This document shows positions 1 to 6,626 of a DNA stretch of 6,718 nt, piece after piece (position 1 is the first letter of the stretch; each line of letters starts with the position of its first letter). A program made the translations under genes and the position numbers. This stretch comes from Clostridia bacterium (lineage in GTDB: Bacteria > Bacillota > Clostridia > TANB77 > CAG-508): contig CAAECB010000055.1 in the NCBI GenBank assembly GCA_900754285.1, positions 1 to 6,718 of the forward strand. Reading direction: 5' to 3'. The notes below the pieces were generated by a model. That model did no database searches and had not been told where the DNA came from. It saw only the letters and a program-made list of their open reading frames with translations.

Positions 1-93
1 ATATATAAAATATTATATAATTAAGAAAAGATGAAATTGAAAAAAATAAAATTTTTCCAATCAAGTCTAAACTTTTAGAAAGGAAAAATAAAG
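1..93 (+). promoter_or_regulatory. Leader of the NrdD-like gene with a possible -10 box
   Basis: No gene is visible in these first 93 bases. A TATAAT hexamer lies at 16-21. The matching -35 box would fall before the window start, so the promoter cannot be confirmed, and in such AT-rich DNA a TATAAT can occur by chance. A ribosome binding site, AGAAAGGA at 77-84, sits 9 bases before the ATG at 94 and supports that start. No terminator or conserved leader RNA is recognisable. Confidence 0.3.
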
Positions 94-1452
94 ATGAAAG
101 TTATAAAAAGAGACGGAAGAGCAGTAGAATATGACAGAGTAAAAATAGAAATAGCAATAGAAAAAGCAAACAACGAAGTATATGGCAACAAAAAAGCAAC
201 CAAAAAAGAAATAAAAGAAATAATAAATTATATAGAAAAATTAGACAGAAAAAGAATACTAGTAGAAGACATACAAGACATAATAGAGCAAAAACTAATG
301 GAAATACGAAAATACGAATTAGCAAAAAAATATATAGTATATAGATATACAAGAGCATTAGTAAGAAAAGCAAATACAACAGATGAATCAATATTAGGAA
401 TGATAAGAAATGGAACAATAGAAAATGAAAAAGGAGAAATAATATCTAAAAACATAACAGCATCAATACAAAGAGAATATATAGCAGGAGAAGTATCAAA
501 AGACTTAACAAAAAGAATGTTATTACCAGAAAAAATCGTAAAAGCACATGAAGAAGGAATTTTATATTTTCATGACTCAGAATATTTTTTACAACCAATT
601 TGCAGGAATAGTTTTATAAATTTAGAAGATATGTTAGAAAACGGAACAGTAATAAATAATATGGAAATTGAAACACCAAAAAGATTTGAAACCGCATGTT
701 TAATAATGTCCCAAATCATAGAAAATATAGCAAGTAATCAATATGGTTCACAAGAAGTTGATTGCAAATGTTTAGGCAAATATTTGAAAAAAAGTGAGGA
801 CAAGCTAAAAACAAAAGAGCTAATAGAAGAGGAACTAAAACAAGGAATAGAGATAATCAAATATCAATTAAACACACTAATGGCAATACATGGAAGATTA
901 TCATGTGTAAAAATATATTTACATTTAAAAGAAGATGACCCATATTTAGAACAAAATAAAAAAATACAAAAAGAATTTTTAAAACAATATAGTAATAATA
1001 CAGAACAATGTTGTCCAATTATATTTACAAAAGAAAAAGAAAATACACAACCAGGAACATTTAGCCAAGGAAAAGTAAGTATAAATTTATCACAAATAGC
1101 AAATATATCAGAAGGAAATGAAAAAAGATTTTGGCAATTATTAAAAGAAAGATTAGAACTATGTTATGAAGCTTTAATGTGTAGACATTATGCCTTAAAA
1201 GGTACAATATCAGATATAAGTCCTGTACATTGGCAATATGGTGCAATAGCAAGACTAAAAAAAGGAGAAAAAATAAACAGATTATTATATGATGGAAATT
1301 CAACACTCTCTTTAGGATATATAGGTATGGAAGAAATGAAAAAAATCATGAAATCAAAAAAAGATTTAGAAAGTGAAGTAATTAAATTTATGAAAAAAAC
1401 AGTAAAAGATTGGACAAAGCAGACAAACATAACTTTTATAGTAGAAAATTAG
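94..1452 (+). CDS. NrdD-like protein: truncated relative of anaerobic ribonucleoside-triphosphate reductase, probably not catalytic
   Basis: The 452 residues are clearly related to class III ribonucleotide reductase (NrdD), which makes dNTPs from NTPs in the cytoplasm of anaerobes using a glycyl radical installed by NrdG. An ATP-cone, the allosteric nucleotide-binding domain, spans about residues 1-90 (MKVIKRDGR opening). Family motifs follow: REYIAGEVSKDLTKRMLLP (127-145), FHDSEYF (159-165), INLEDMLENGTV (175-186), SNQYGSQ (214-220), LMCRHYALKGTISD (361-374) and STLSLGYIGMEE (403-414). The protein stops at residue 452, where NrdD proteins of about 700 residues continue with the zinc-binding cysteines and the RxCGYxG glycyl-radical motif; neither is present. 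The segment around 285-306 is also much shorter than usual, and Asn172 seems to occupy the position of a conserved active-site cysteine. No nrdG is in the window, and the 85-base gap to murT holds no remnant of the missing end. The frame is open throughout with a good ribosome binding site, so it may be a repurposed regulator or a decaying paralogue. Homology is secure; function is unknown. Confidence 0.82.
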   Translation: MKVIKRDGRAVEYDRVKIEIAIEKANNEVYGNKKATKKEIKEIINYIEKLDRKRILVEDIQDIIEQKLMEIRKYELAKKYIVYRYTRALVRKANTTDESILGMIRNGTIENEKGEIISKNITASIQREYIAGEVSKDLTKRMLLPEKIVKAHEEGILYFHDSEYFLQPICRNSFINLEDMLENGTVINNMEIETPKRFETACLIMSQIIENIASNQYGSQEVDCKCLGKYLKKSEDKLKTKELIEEELKQGIEIIKYQLNTLMAIHGRLSCVKIYLHLKEDDPYLEQNKKIQKEFLKQYSNNTEQCCPIIFTKEKENTQPGTFSQGKVSINLSQIANISEGNEKRFWQLLKERLELCYEALMCRHYALKGTISDISPVHWQYGAIARLKKGEKINRLLYDGNSTLSLGYIGMEEMKKIMKSKKDLESEVIKFMKKTVKDWTKQTNITFIVEN

Positions 1453-1537
1453 GTATTACAAAAAGTTCGAAAGTATTTTACTTAATAAAAAATTAATAAC
1501 ATCATAAATCTATTATTTAAGAAAGGAAAGAAGAAAA

Positions 1538-2863
1538 ATGAAAGATAAAATCTTAATAATATTTTTAAAAATAATAAATGTAATATTAAAGATTTTGGGA
1601 AAACAAGGAGGAAATGTAATAGGAAAAATAGCAAAAAAACTGAATCCAAATATATTAAAAATCTTTAAAGTCAATTGTCCAGTAATAGCAGTAACAGCAA
1701 CAAATGGAAAAACATCAACAAATAATTGCATAAGTTACACATTAGAACAATCAGGATACAAAGTAGTAAGCAACAAAGAAGGAAACAACATGGAAACAGG
1801 AATAATATCAACATTAATAAAAAACTGCAAAATAAATGGAGAAATAAAAGCAGACTATATAACATTTGAAGTAGATGAAAGTTATGTACCAAAAATTTTC
1901 AAAACATTTAGACTAGACACATTAGTAATATTAGACTTTTTTAGAGACCAATTAGACAGAAATGGAGAAGTAGAAACATTAATATTAAAAATTCAAGAAT
2001 TTTTAAAAACATATAAAGGAAAATTAGTATTAAATCATGATGACCCAAATGTAGCAAGACTAGGAAAAGCAAATCGAGAAATGCAAGTATATTATTATCA
2101 TGTGGAACCATACGAAAATGCAACAAAAGACATGAAAGAAGCAGGAGAAGGAAAATTCTGTCCATTTTGTAAGACAAGATTAGAATATGAATATTACCAA
2201 TATTCACATATAGGAAAATATAGATGTCCAAAATGTAAATATGGAGAAGAAGAAAATTATAAAACAGCAACAAAAGTAGACTTAAAAGAAAGAAGCTTTG
2301 AAGTAGAAGGAATAACATATAAAGTCCATGATAACAGCATTTACACAATATACAATTATGTAGCAGTTTTAACAGTAATGGATTTATATCATATAGATTT
2401 AGAAAGTGTAAAAAAATCATTTTTAACATTTGCATTAAATAACGGAAGATTAGAAACTCTAAACATAAATAATGTGCCAACAATAATAAACTTAGCCAAA
2501 AATCCAACAGGTGCAAATGTAAGCCTTAGACTTTTACAAGAAGATAATGAAGAAAAAGAATTGCTTTTTGTATTAAATGATAATGTTGCAGATGGCTTTG
2601 ATGTATCATGGATATGGGATATCAATTTTGCAGAATTATCAAAATACAAAGTTACAAGAATAATAACAGCTGGAACAAGAGCATATGATATAGCAATTAG
2701 AATAAAAACATCAGGATATGACTACACAAAAATCACTCCATATTTAGATTTAGAGCAAGCTGTTAAAGACTTGTACACAACTAATGTAAAAAAATATGTA
2801 ATAGCTAATTATACGGCTTTACAACCTACAAGACATACAATATTACAATTAAAAAATGATTAG
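1538..2863 (+). CDS. murT: Lipid II isoglutaminyl synthase, Mur-ligase-like subunit MurT
   Basis: MurT with GatD forms the cytoplasmic enzyme that converts the alpha-carboxyl of D-Glu in the lipid II stem peptide to D-isoglutamine. MurT binds ATP and activates the carboxylate; GatD supplies ammonia from glutamine. The 441 residues match the usual length (about 437 in Staphylococcus aureus). A basic and hydrophobic N-terminal helix region (1-45) precedes the Mur-ligase ATP-binding loop TATNGKTST (53-61). FFRDQLDR (134-141) is typical of MurT. Four cysteines, C208 and C211 (CPFC) and C230 and C233 (CPKC), form the zinc-ribbon insertion of this family. The C-terminal DUF1727 domain contains KNPTGAN (321-327) and NDNVADGFDVSWIWD (347-361); Asp352 or Asp355 should be the aspartate that completes the GatD catalytic triad. 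The start is supported by GAAAGGAAAG at 1521-1530. The gene lies 47 bases before gatD, the usual arrangement. Nothing required is missing. Confidence 0.96.
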   Translation: MKDKILIIFLKIINVILKILGKQGGNVIGKIAKKLNPNILKIFKVNCPVIAVTATNGKTSTNNCISYTLEQSGYKVVSNKEGNNMETGIISTLIKNCKINGEIKADYITFEVDESYVPKIFKTFRLDTLVILDFFRDQLDRNGEVETLILKIQEFLKTYKGKLVLNHDDPNVARLGKANREMQVYYYHVEPYENATKDMKEAGEGKFCPFCKTRLEYEYYQYSHIGKYRCPKCKYGEEENYKTATKVDLKERSFEVEGITYKVHDNSIYTIYNYVAVLTVMDLYHIDLESVKKSFLTFALNNGRLETLNINNVPTIINLAKNPTGANVSLRLLQEDNEEKELLFVLNDNVADGFDVSWIWDINFAELSKYKVTRIITAGTRAYDIAIRIKTSGYDYTKITPYLDLEQAVKDLYTTNVKKYVIANYTALQPTRHTILQLKND

Positions 2864-2887
2864 GTTTTGGATGTGTAAGCTTTCATT

Positions 2888-2900
2888 AAGAAAGGAAAGG
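2888..2900 (+). promoter_or_regulatory. Ribosome binding site that selects the GTG start of gatD
   Basis: The purine run AAGAAAGGAAAGG ends 10 bases before GTG 2911, a normal spacing. An ATG at 2901 directly abuts the run but reads only ATG-AAG-TAA, so it cannot start gatD. The next in-frame ATG is codon 15, which would remove the first strand of the glutaminase fold. GTG at 2911 is therefore the best start. Confidence 0.75.
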
Positions 2901-2910
2901 ATGAAGTAAA

Positions 2911-3666
2911 GTGGAAGAAAAAGAAATAAAAATATTATACTTATATCCTGATATGTTAGAACTATATGGAGATTATGGAAACATACAGGTATTAAAATAC
3001 AGAATGGAAAAAAGAAATATCAAATGCAAAATAGACAGATATTCAATAGGAGATGCAAAGCCCAATTTTTGTGAATATGATATAGTATTTGCAGGAGGTG
3101 GAGCAGATAATGAGCAAAGTATTTTAGCAGAAGATTTAGTTAAATATAGTGAAGAAATAAAATTAGCAGTACAAAAAGGAGTATTCTTTTTATTAATTTG
3201 TGGAGCATATCAATTATTTGGAAAATATTATAAAGGAGTAGAAGGAAATATAATTCCTGGATTAGATGTTTTTCCATATTACACAGAAGCGGTAGAAGAT
3301 AGAAAAAAAAGATGTATAGGAAACATTATATTAGAAGTAGAATTGATAAAAGGAAAACCAACAAAAGTTATAGGATTTGAAAATCATGGAGGACAAACAT
3401 ATCAATCAACCTCAACATTTGGAAAAGTGTTATTTGGAAATGGAAATCAATTTGGAGCAGATAGAGAAGGATTTTTCTTAGGGAATGTAATAGCCACATA
3501 TTTGCATGGGCCATTACTTTCAAAAAATCCAGAAGTAGCAGACTACATTATAAAATATTGTCTAGAAAGAAAATATGGCCAAGATGCAGTAAAACTAGAA
3601 AATTTAGATGATACATTTGAAATAAAATGTAGAGAACAATTAATAAAAAGATTTTTAAAAAATTAG
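2911..3666 (+). CDS. gatD: Lipid II isoglutaminyl synthase, glutamine amidotransferase subunit GatD
   Basis: GatD is the CobB/CobQ-type class I glutaminase partner of MurT. It hydrolyses glutamine and passes ammonia to MurT for amidation of D-Glu in lipid II, a modification that improves cross-linking and affects sensitivity to lysozyme and beta-lactams in species studied. The 251 residues are close to the roughly 243 of S. aureus GatD. Visible elements are the N-terminal strand ILYLYPD (8-14) and ELYGDYGN (17-24), AGGGADNEQS (61-70), the nucleophile elbow LLICGAYQLFG (94-104) with catalytic Cys97, FENHGG (156-161), and YLHGPLLSKNP (197-207) with catalytic His199. The third triad residue is supplied by MurT, as in the family. 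Arg131 or Arg134 may be the substrate-binding arginine. Translation starts at GTG. The TAG stop overlaps the CIRCE operator of clpB, and there is no terminator after the gene. Confidence 0.96.
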   Translation: MEEKEIKILYLYPDMLELYGDYGNIQVLKYRMEKRNIKCKIDRYSIGDAKPNFCEYDIVFAGGGADNEQSILAEDLVKYSEEIKLAVQKGVFFLLICGAYQLFGKYYKGVEGNIIPGLDVFPYYTEAVEDRKKRCIGNIILEVELIKGKPTKVIGFENHGGQTYQSTSTFGKVLFGNGNQFGADREGFFLGNVIATYLHGPLLSKNPEVADYIIKYCLERKYGQDAVKLENLDDTFEIKCREQLIKRFLKN

Positions 3667-3689
3667 CACTCTACTATTGACAGTGCTAA
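3663..3689 (+). promoter_or_regulatory. CIRCE operator (HrcA binding site) upstream of clpB
   Basis: The sequence reads TTAGCACTC, nine bases, then CAGTGCTAA. This matches the CIRCE consensus TTAGCACTC-N9-GAGTGCTAA in all but one of 18 arm positions, with exact spacing. CIRCE is the DNA site of the heat-shock repressor HrcA in Firmicutes and other bacteria. It overlaps the gatD stop codon on the left and the clpB -35 box on the right, so bound HrcA should block RNA polymerase directly. hrcA itself is not in the window. Confidence 0.93.
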
Positions 3690-3705
3690 AATAAAGTGGT
3701 ATAAT
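3677..3705 (+). promoter_or_regulatory. Consensus housekeeping-sigma promoter of clpB
   Basis: TTGACA at 3677-3682 and TATAAT at 3700-3705 are separated by exactly 17 bases, with an extended -10 TG at 3697-3698. This is a perfect consensus promoter for the vegetative sigma factor. Transcription should start near 3712, giving a 5' untranslated region of about 120 bases before the clpB ATG. The -35 box lies inside the CIRCE element, the expected arrangement for a strong promoter kept off by HrcA under normal growth. Confidence 0.9.
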
Positions 3706-3745
3706 AAAAAAGTATCGAGAAAATATAAATAAAAAAGCATAAAAA

Positions 3746-3813
3746 AGGCAAAATAATATAGGGATAAAAGCACATTCTTTTTACAGGAATAGTGCTTTTA
3801 AAAATAATTGCCT
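3746..3813 (+). other. Nested hairpin in the clpB 5' untranslated region
   Basis: An inner inverted repeat pairs TAAAAGCAC (3765-3773) with GTGCTTTTA (3792-3800) perfectly. It extends by ATTC (3774-3777) with GAAT (3787-3790) past a single bulged A at 3791, giving 13 base pairs and a 9-base loop. An outer 6-base-pair stem joins AGGCAA (3746-3751) to TTGCCT (3808-3813) and ends directly before the ribosome binding site (AAAAGGAGG, 3814-3822). No U-run follows, so it is not an intrinsic terminator. It may stabilise the mRNA or tune ribosome access; that role is inference. Confidence 0.6.
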
Positions 3814-3832
3814 AAAAGGAGGAGGGATAAAA

Positions 3833-6433
3833 ATGAATGTACAAAAATTCACACAAAAATCATTAGAAGCAATACAAAATGCACAAAGCATAGCATTAGA
3901 AAATCAAAATGCACAAATAGAGCAAGAACACTTGATGCTCGCATTATTAGAACAAGAAGAAAGTCTAATAAAAGAGTTACTAAAAAAGATGGGAGTATCA
4001 GAAAATTTCGAAAAAACAATAAAAAATAAAGTCAGCAATATGCCAAAAATGTCAGGAGGAGCTAGACCAAGTGACAGCATATATGTTTCAAGAGATGTAG
4101 ACTTAACATTAAATGACGCAGAAAAAATTGCATCAAAAATGAAAGACGAATATGTATCAGTAGAACATATAATGTTATCAATATTTGATAATGCAAACAG
4201 CCAAATAAAAGAACTATTTAGAACATATAACATAAACAAAAGTGAATTCTTAAAAGCATTATCAAGTGTAAGAGGAAACACAAGAGTAACAACAGACAAT
4301 CCAGAAGAAACATATAATGCACTAAAAAAATATGGTCAAGATTTAGTAAAAATGGCAAGAGAACAAAAACTAGATCCAGTTATAGGAAGAGACACTGAAA
4401 TAAGAAATGTAATAAGAATATTATCAAGAAAAACCAAAAACAATCCATGTTTAATAGGAGAGCCAGGTGTAGGAAAAACAGCAATAGCAGAAGGGTTAGC
4501 ACTTAGAATAGTCAGAGGAGATGTACCAGAAGGATTAAAAGACTGCACAATATTTTCTCTAGATATGGGTTCACTTGTCGCAGGAGCAAAATATAGAGGA
4601 GAATTTGAAGAAAGACTAAAAGCAGTTTTACAAGAAGTAAAAAAGAGTGAAGGAAAAATAATCTTATTTATAGACGAAATTCATACAATTGTAGGAGCTG
4701 GAAAAACAGATGGTGCAATGGATGCAGGAAACTTATTAAAGCCAATGTTAGCAAGAGGAGAATTACATTGTATAGGAGCAACAACACTAAATGAATATCG
4801 TCAATATATAGAAAAAGACCAAGCACTAGAAAGACGTTTTCAACCAGTAATGGTAGATGAGCCAAGTGTAGAAGACACAATATCAATATTAAGAGGATTA
4901 AAAGAAAGATATGAAGTATATCATGGTGTAAAAATTGCAGACAATGCACTTATTGCAGCAGCAACATTATCACATAGATATATATCAGACAGATTTTTAC
5001 CAGACAAAGCAATTGACTTAATAGATGAAGCATGTAGTATGATAAAAACAGAAATGGAATCAATGCCAACAGAACTAGACGAAATATCAAGAAAAATAAT
5101 GCAATTAGAAATAGAAGAAACAGCATTATCAAAAGAAACAGACGAAATGTCAAAACAAAGATTACAAGATATTCAAAAAGAAAAAGCAGAACTAAAAACA
5201 AAATTTGATTCTATGAAAGCAAAATGGGAAAACGAAAAACAATCAATAGGCAAAGTACAAAAATTAAGAGAAGAAATAGAAAAAGTAAACAGCCAAATTG
5301 AGCAAGCAGAAAGAAATTACGAACTAAACAAAGCAGCAGAATTAAAATATGGAAAATTACCAGAATTGAAAAAACAACTAGAAGTAGAAGAGGAAAAAGC
5401 AGAAAAAGAAAAAAATGACGACAATAGCTTATTACGTAATAAAGTAACAGAAGATGAAATCACAAAAATAATTTCAAGATGGACAGGAATTCCAGTAGCA
5501 AAATTAATGGAAGGAGAAAGAGAAAAACTATTGCATTTAAGTGATATATTGCATAAAAGAGTAATAGGTCAAAATGAAGCAGTAGAAAAAGTATCTGAAG
5601 CAATTATACGTTCAAGAGCAGGAATAAGTGACCCACGTAGACCAATAGGCTCATTCCTATTTTTAGGCCCAACAGGTGTAGGAAAAACAGAATTAGCAAA
5701 AGCATTAGCAGAGAGTTTATTTGATGATGAACATAATATTGTTAGAATCGATATGTCAGAATACATGGAAAAATATTCGGTTTCTAGATTAATTGGTGCG
5801 CCTCCAGGATATGTTGGTTATGAAGAAGGAGGACAATTAACAGAAGCAGTTAGAAGAAAACCATATTCAGTAGTACTTTTTGATGAAATAGAAAAAGCCC
5901 ATCCAGATGTATTCAATATTTTATTACAAGTATTAGATGATGGAAGAATTACAGACTCTCAAGGTAGAACAGTAGATTTCAAAAATACTATAATAATTTT
6001 AACTTCTAATTTAGGTTCAGAATATATATTAGAAGGAATAGGAGAAAATGGCGAAATATCAAAAGAAGCACAAGATAAAGTAAATACATTATTAAAACAA
6101 AGCTTCCGTCCAGAATTTTTAAACCGTCTAGATGAAATAGTATTTTATAAACCATTAAAGAAAGCAGAAATATCTAAAATTTTAGATTTATTAATTATAG
6201 ACCTAGAAAAAAGATTAGAGGATAAACATATTCATTTAGAGCTAACAGATTCTGCTAAAAACTATTTAATTGATAATGGTTATGATGAAATTTATGGTGC
6301 TAGACCTTTAAAGAGATTTGTTCAGAAAAAATTAGAGACTTTAATTGCTAAGAAGATTTTAACACAAGAAATTTTACCAAATTCAACAGTTACAATTGAC
6401 TGCAAAAATGATGAATTATATTTAGCAAAATAA
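3833..6433 (+). CDS. clpB: ATP-dependent disaggregase ClpB (Hsp100)
   Basis: ClpB is a cytoplasmic hexameric AAA+ machine that pulls polypeptides out of aggregates together with DnaK/DnaJ/GrpE. The 866 residues match the family (857 in E. coli). The N-domain covers about 1-145. The first AAA+ domain has Walker A GEPGVGKT (209-216), pore loop GAKYRGEFE (251-259, Tyr254), Walker B ILFIDE (277-282) and arginine fingers R334/R335. A long charged coiled-coil middle domain runs from about 410 to 530; it marks ClpB rather than ClpC or ClpA, which have a short one or none. The second AAA+ domain has Walker A GPTGVGKT (612-619), pore loop GYVGYEEGG (659-667, Tyr660), Walker B VVLFDE (680-685), the finger R765 in FLNRLDE and sensor-2 GARPLKR (822-828). 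I see no ClpP-docking IGF/IGL loop, as expected. AAAAGGAGG at 3814-3822 lies 10 bases before the ATG. Control by HrcA is predicted from the overlapping CIRCE, and a terminator follows 12 bases after the stop. Confidence 0.98.
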   Translation: MNVQKFTQKSLEAIQNAQSIALENQNAQIEQEHLMLALLEQEESLIKELLKKMGVSENFEKTIKNKVSNMPKMSGGARPSDSIYVSRDVDLTLNDAEKIASKMKDEYVSVEHIMLSIFDNANSQIKELFRTYNINKSEFLKALSSVRGNTRVTTDNPEETYNALKKYGQDLVKMAREQKLDPVIGRDTEIRNVIRILSRKTKNNPCLIGEPGVGKTAIAEGLALRIVRGDVPEGLKDCTIFSLDMGSLVAGAKYRGEFEERLKAVLQEVKKSEGKIILFIDEIHTIVGAGKTDGAMDAGNLLKPMLARGELHCIGATTLNEYRQYIEKDQALERRFQPVMVDEPSVEDTISILRGLKERYEVYHGVKIADNALIAAATLSHRYISDRFLPDKAIDLIDEACSMIKTEMESMPTELDEISRKIMQLEIEETALSKETDEMSKQRLQDIQKEKAELKTKFDSMKAKWENEKQSIGKVQKLREEIEKVNSQIEQAERNYELNKAAELKYGKLPELKKQLEVEEEKAEKEKNDDNSLLRNKVTEDEITKIISRWTGIPVAKLMEGEREKLLHLSDILHKRVIGQNEAVEKVSEAIIRSRAGISDPRRPIGSFLFLGPTGVGKTELAKALAESLFDDEHNIVRIDMSEYMEKYSVSRLIGAPPGYVGYEEGGQLTEAVRRKPYSVVLFDEIEKAHPDVFNILLQVLDDGRITDSQGRTVDFKNTIIILTSNLGSEYILEGIGENGEISKEAQDKVNTLLKQSFRPEFLNRLDEIVFYKPLKKAEISKILDLLIIDLEKRLEDKHIHLELTDSAKNYLIDNGYDEIYGARPLKRFVQKKLETLIAKKILTQEILPNSTVTIDCKNDELYLAK

Positions 6434-6445
6434 TATTAAATAAAA

Positions 6446-6480
6446 AGTGTCAGATTTGTTTAAATTTGGCACTATTTTAT
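6446..6480 (+). terminator. Rho-independent terminator of clpB
   Basis: AGTGTCAGATTT (6446-6457) can pair over its whole length with AAATTTGGCACT (6462-6473), with two G-U pairs, around a 4-base GTTT loop. ATTTTAT follows directly and an A-run precedes it. It begins 12 bases after the clpB stop codon. The T-run is short and interrupted, so termination may be incomplete. Its last stem base and T-run are shared with the next inverted repeat. Confidence 0.8.
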
Positions 6481-6520
6481 ATTCTAGATAAGTTTTCCAA
6501 ACTTACTAGAATATAAAATA
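6473..6520. repeat. Near-perfect 22-bp inverted repeat with a 3-base loop
   Basis: The arm 6473-6495, with one bulged A at 6488, is complementary to 6499-6520 for 22 consecutive pairs around the loop TCC. The core reads TTCTAG(A)TAAGTTT / AAACTTACTAGAA. No T-run follows on either strand, so it does not look like an ordinary terminator, although as RNA it would be very stable. It competes for bases with the clpB terminator. Such long palindromes are typical of dispersed intergenic repeats or miniature mobile elements; which applies cannot be told from one copy. Confidence 0.75.
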
Positions 6521-6532
6521 TAACAATGCACA

Positions 6533-6626
6533 GAAATTTGCAAAGCAAATTTCGCGCGTGAACAAAGACGCGAACTTTAAAATGTTCTAATAAGTGCTAA
6601 TTTTGTTAATGTTCGCTTTTGTTCAA
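6533..6626. repeat. Cluster of inverted repeats with a CpG-rich core
   Basis: GAAATTTGC (6533-6541) and GCAAATTTC (6545-6553) form a perfect 9-bp palindrome with loop AAA. CGCGT (6555-6559) and ACGCG (6568-6572) form a second hairpin. The stretch 6559-6575 is also complementary to 6611-6625 (TGAACAAA with TTTGTTCA, and GCGAAC with GTTCGC), with a small internal loop. The core 6553-6572 holds five CpG steps in otherwise almost CpG-free DNA. I find no plausible gene here and no recognised riboswitch or T-box signature. Confidence 0.65.

Noticed and set aside
101..418. Long minus-strand reading frames opposite the genes (for example 101-418, 1941-2516, 3904-4299, 4668-4949)
   Set aside because: They are Leu/Phe/Ile-rich products of the A-rich sense codons on the opposite strand, have no ribosome binding sites, and lie wholly inside well-supported genes.
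94..1452. Ordinary functional nrdD
   Set aside because: The RxCGYxG glycyl-radical motif and the C-terminal zinc cysteines are absent, and the protein is about 250 residues too short.
1471..1483. Small hairpin AAGTA-TTT-TACTT after the NrdD-like gene as terminator
   Set aside because: Only 5 base pairs, all but one A-T, and no following T-run.
3808..4029. A 73-codon + strand frame starting with TTG before clpB
   Set aside because: It overlaps the clpB start in another frame, its Lys/Arg/Asn-rich sequence is a frame shadow, and the ribosome binding site there clearly serves the ATG at 3833.
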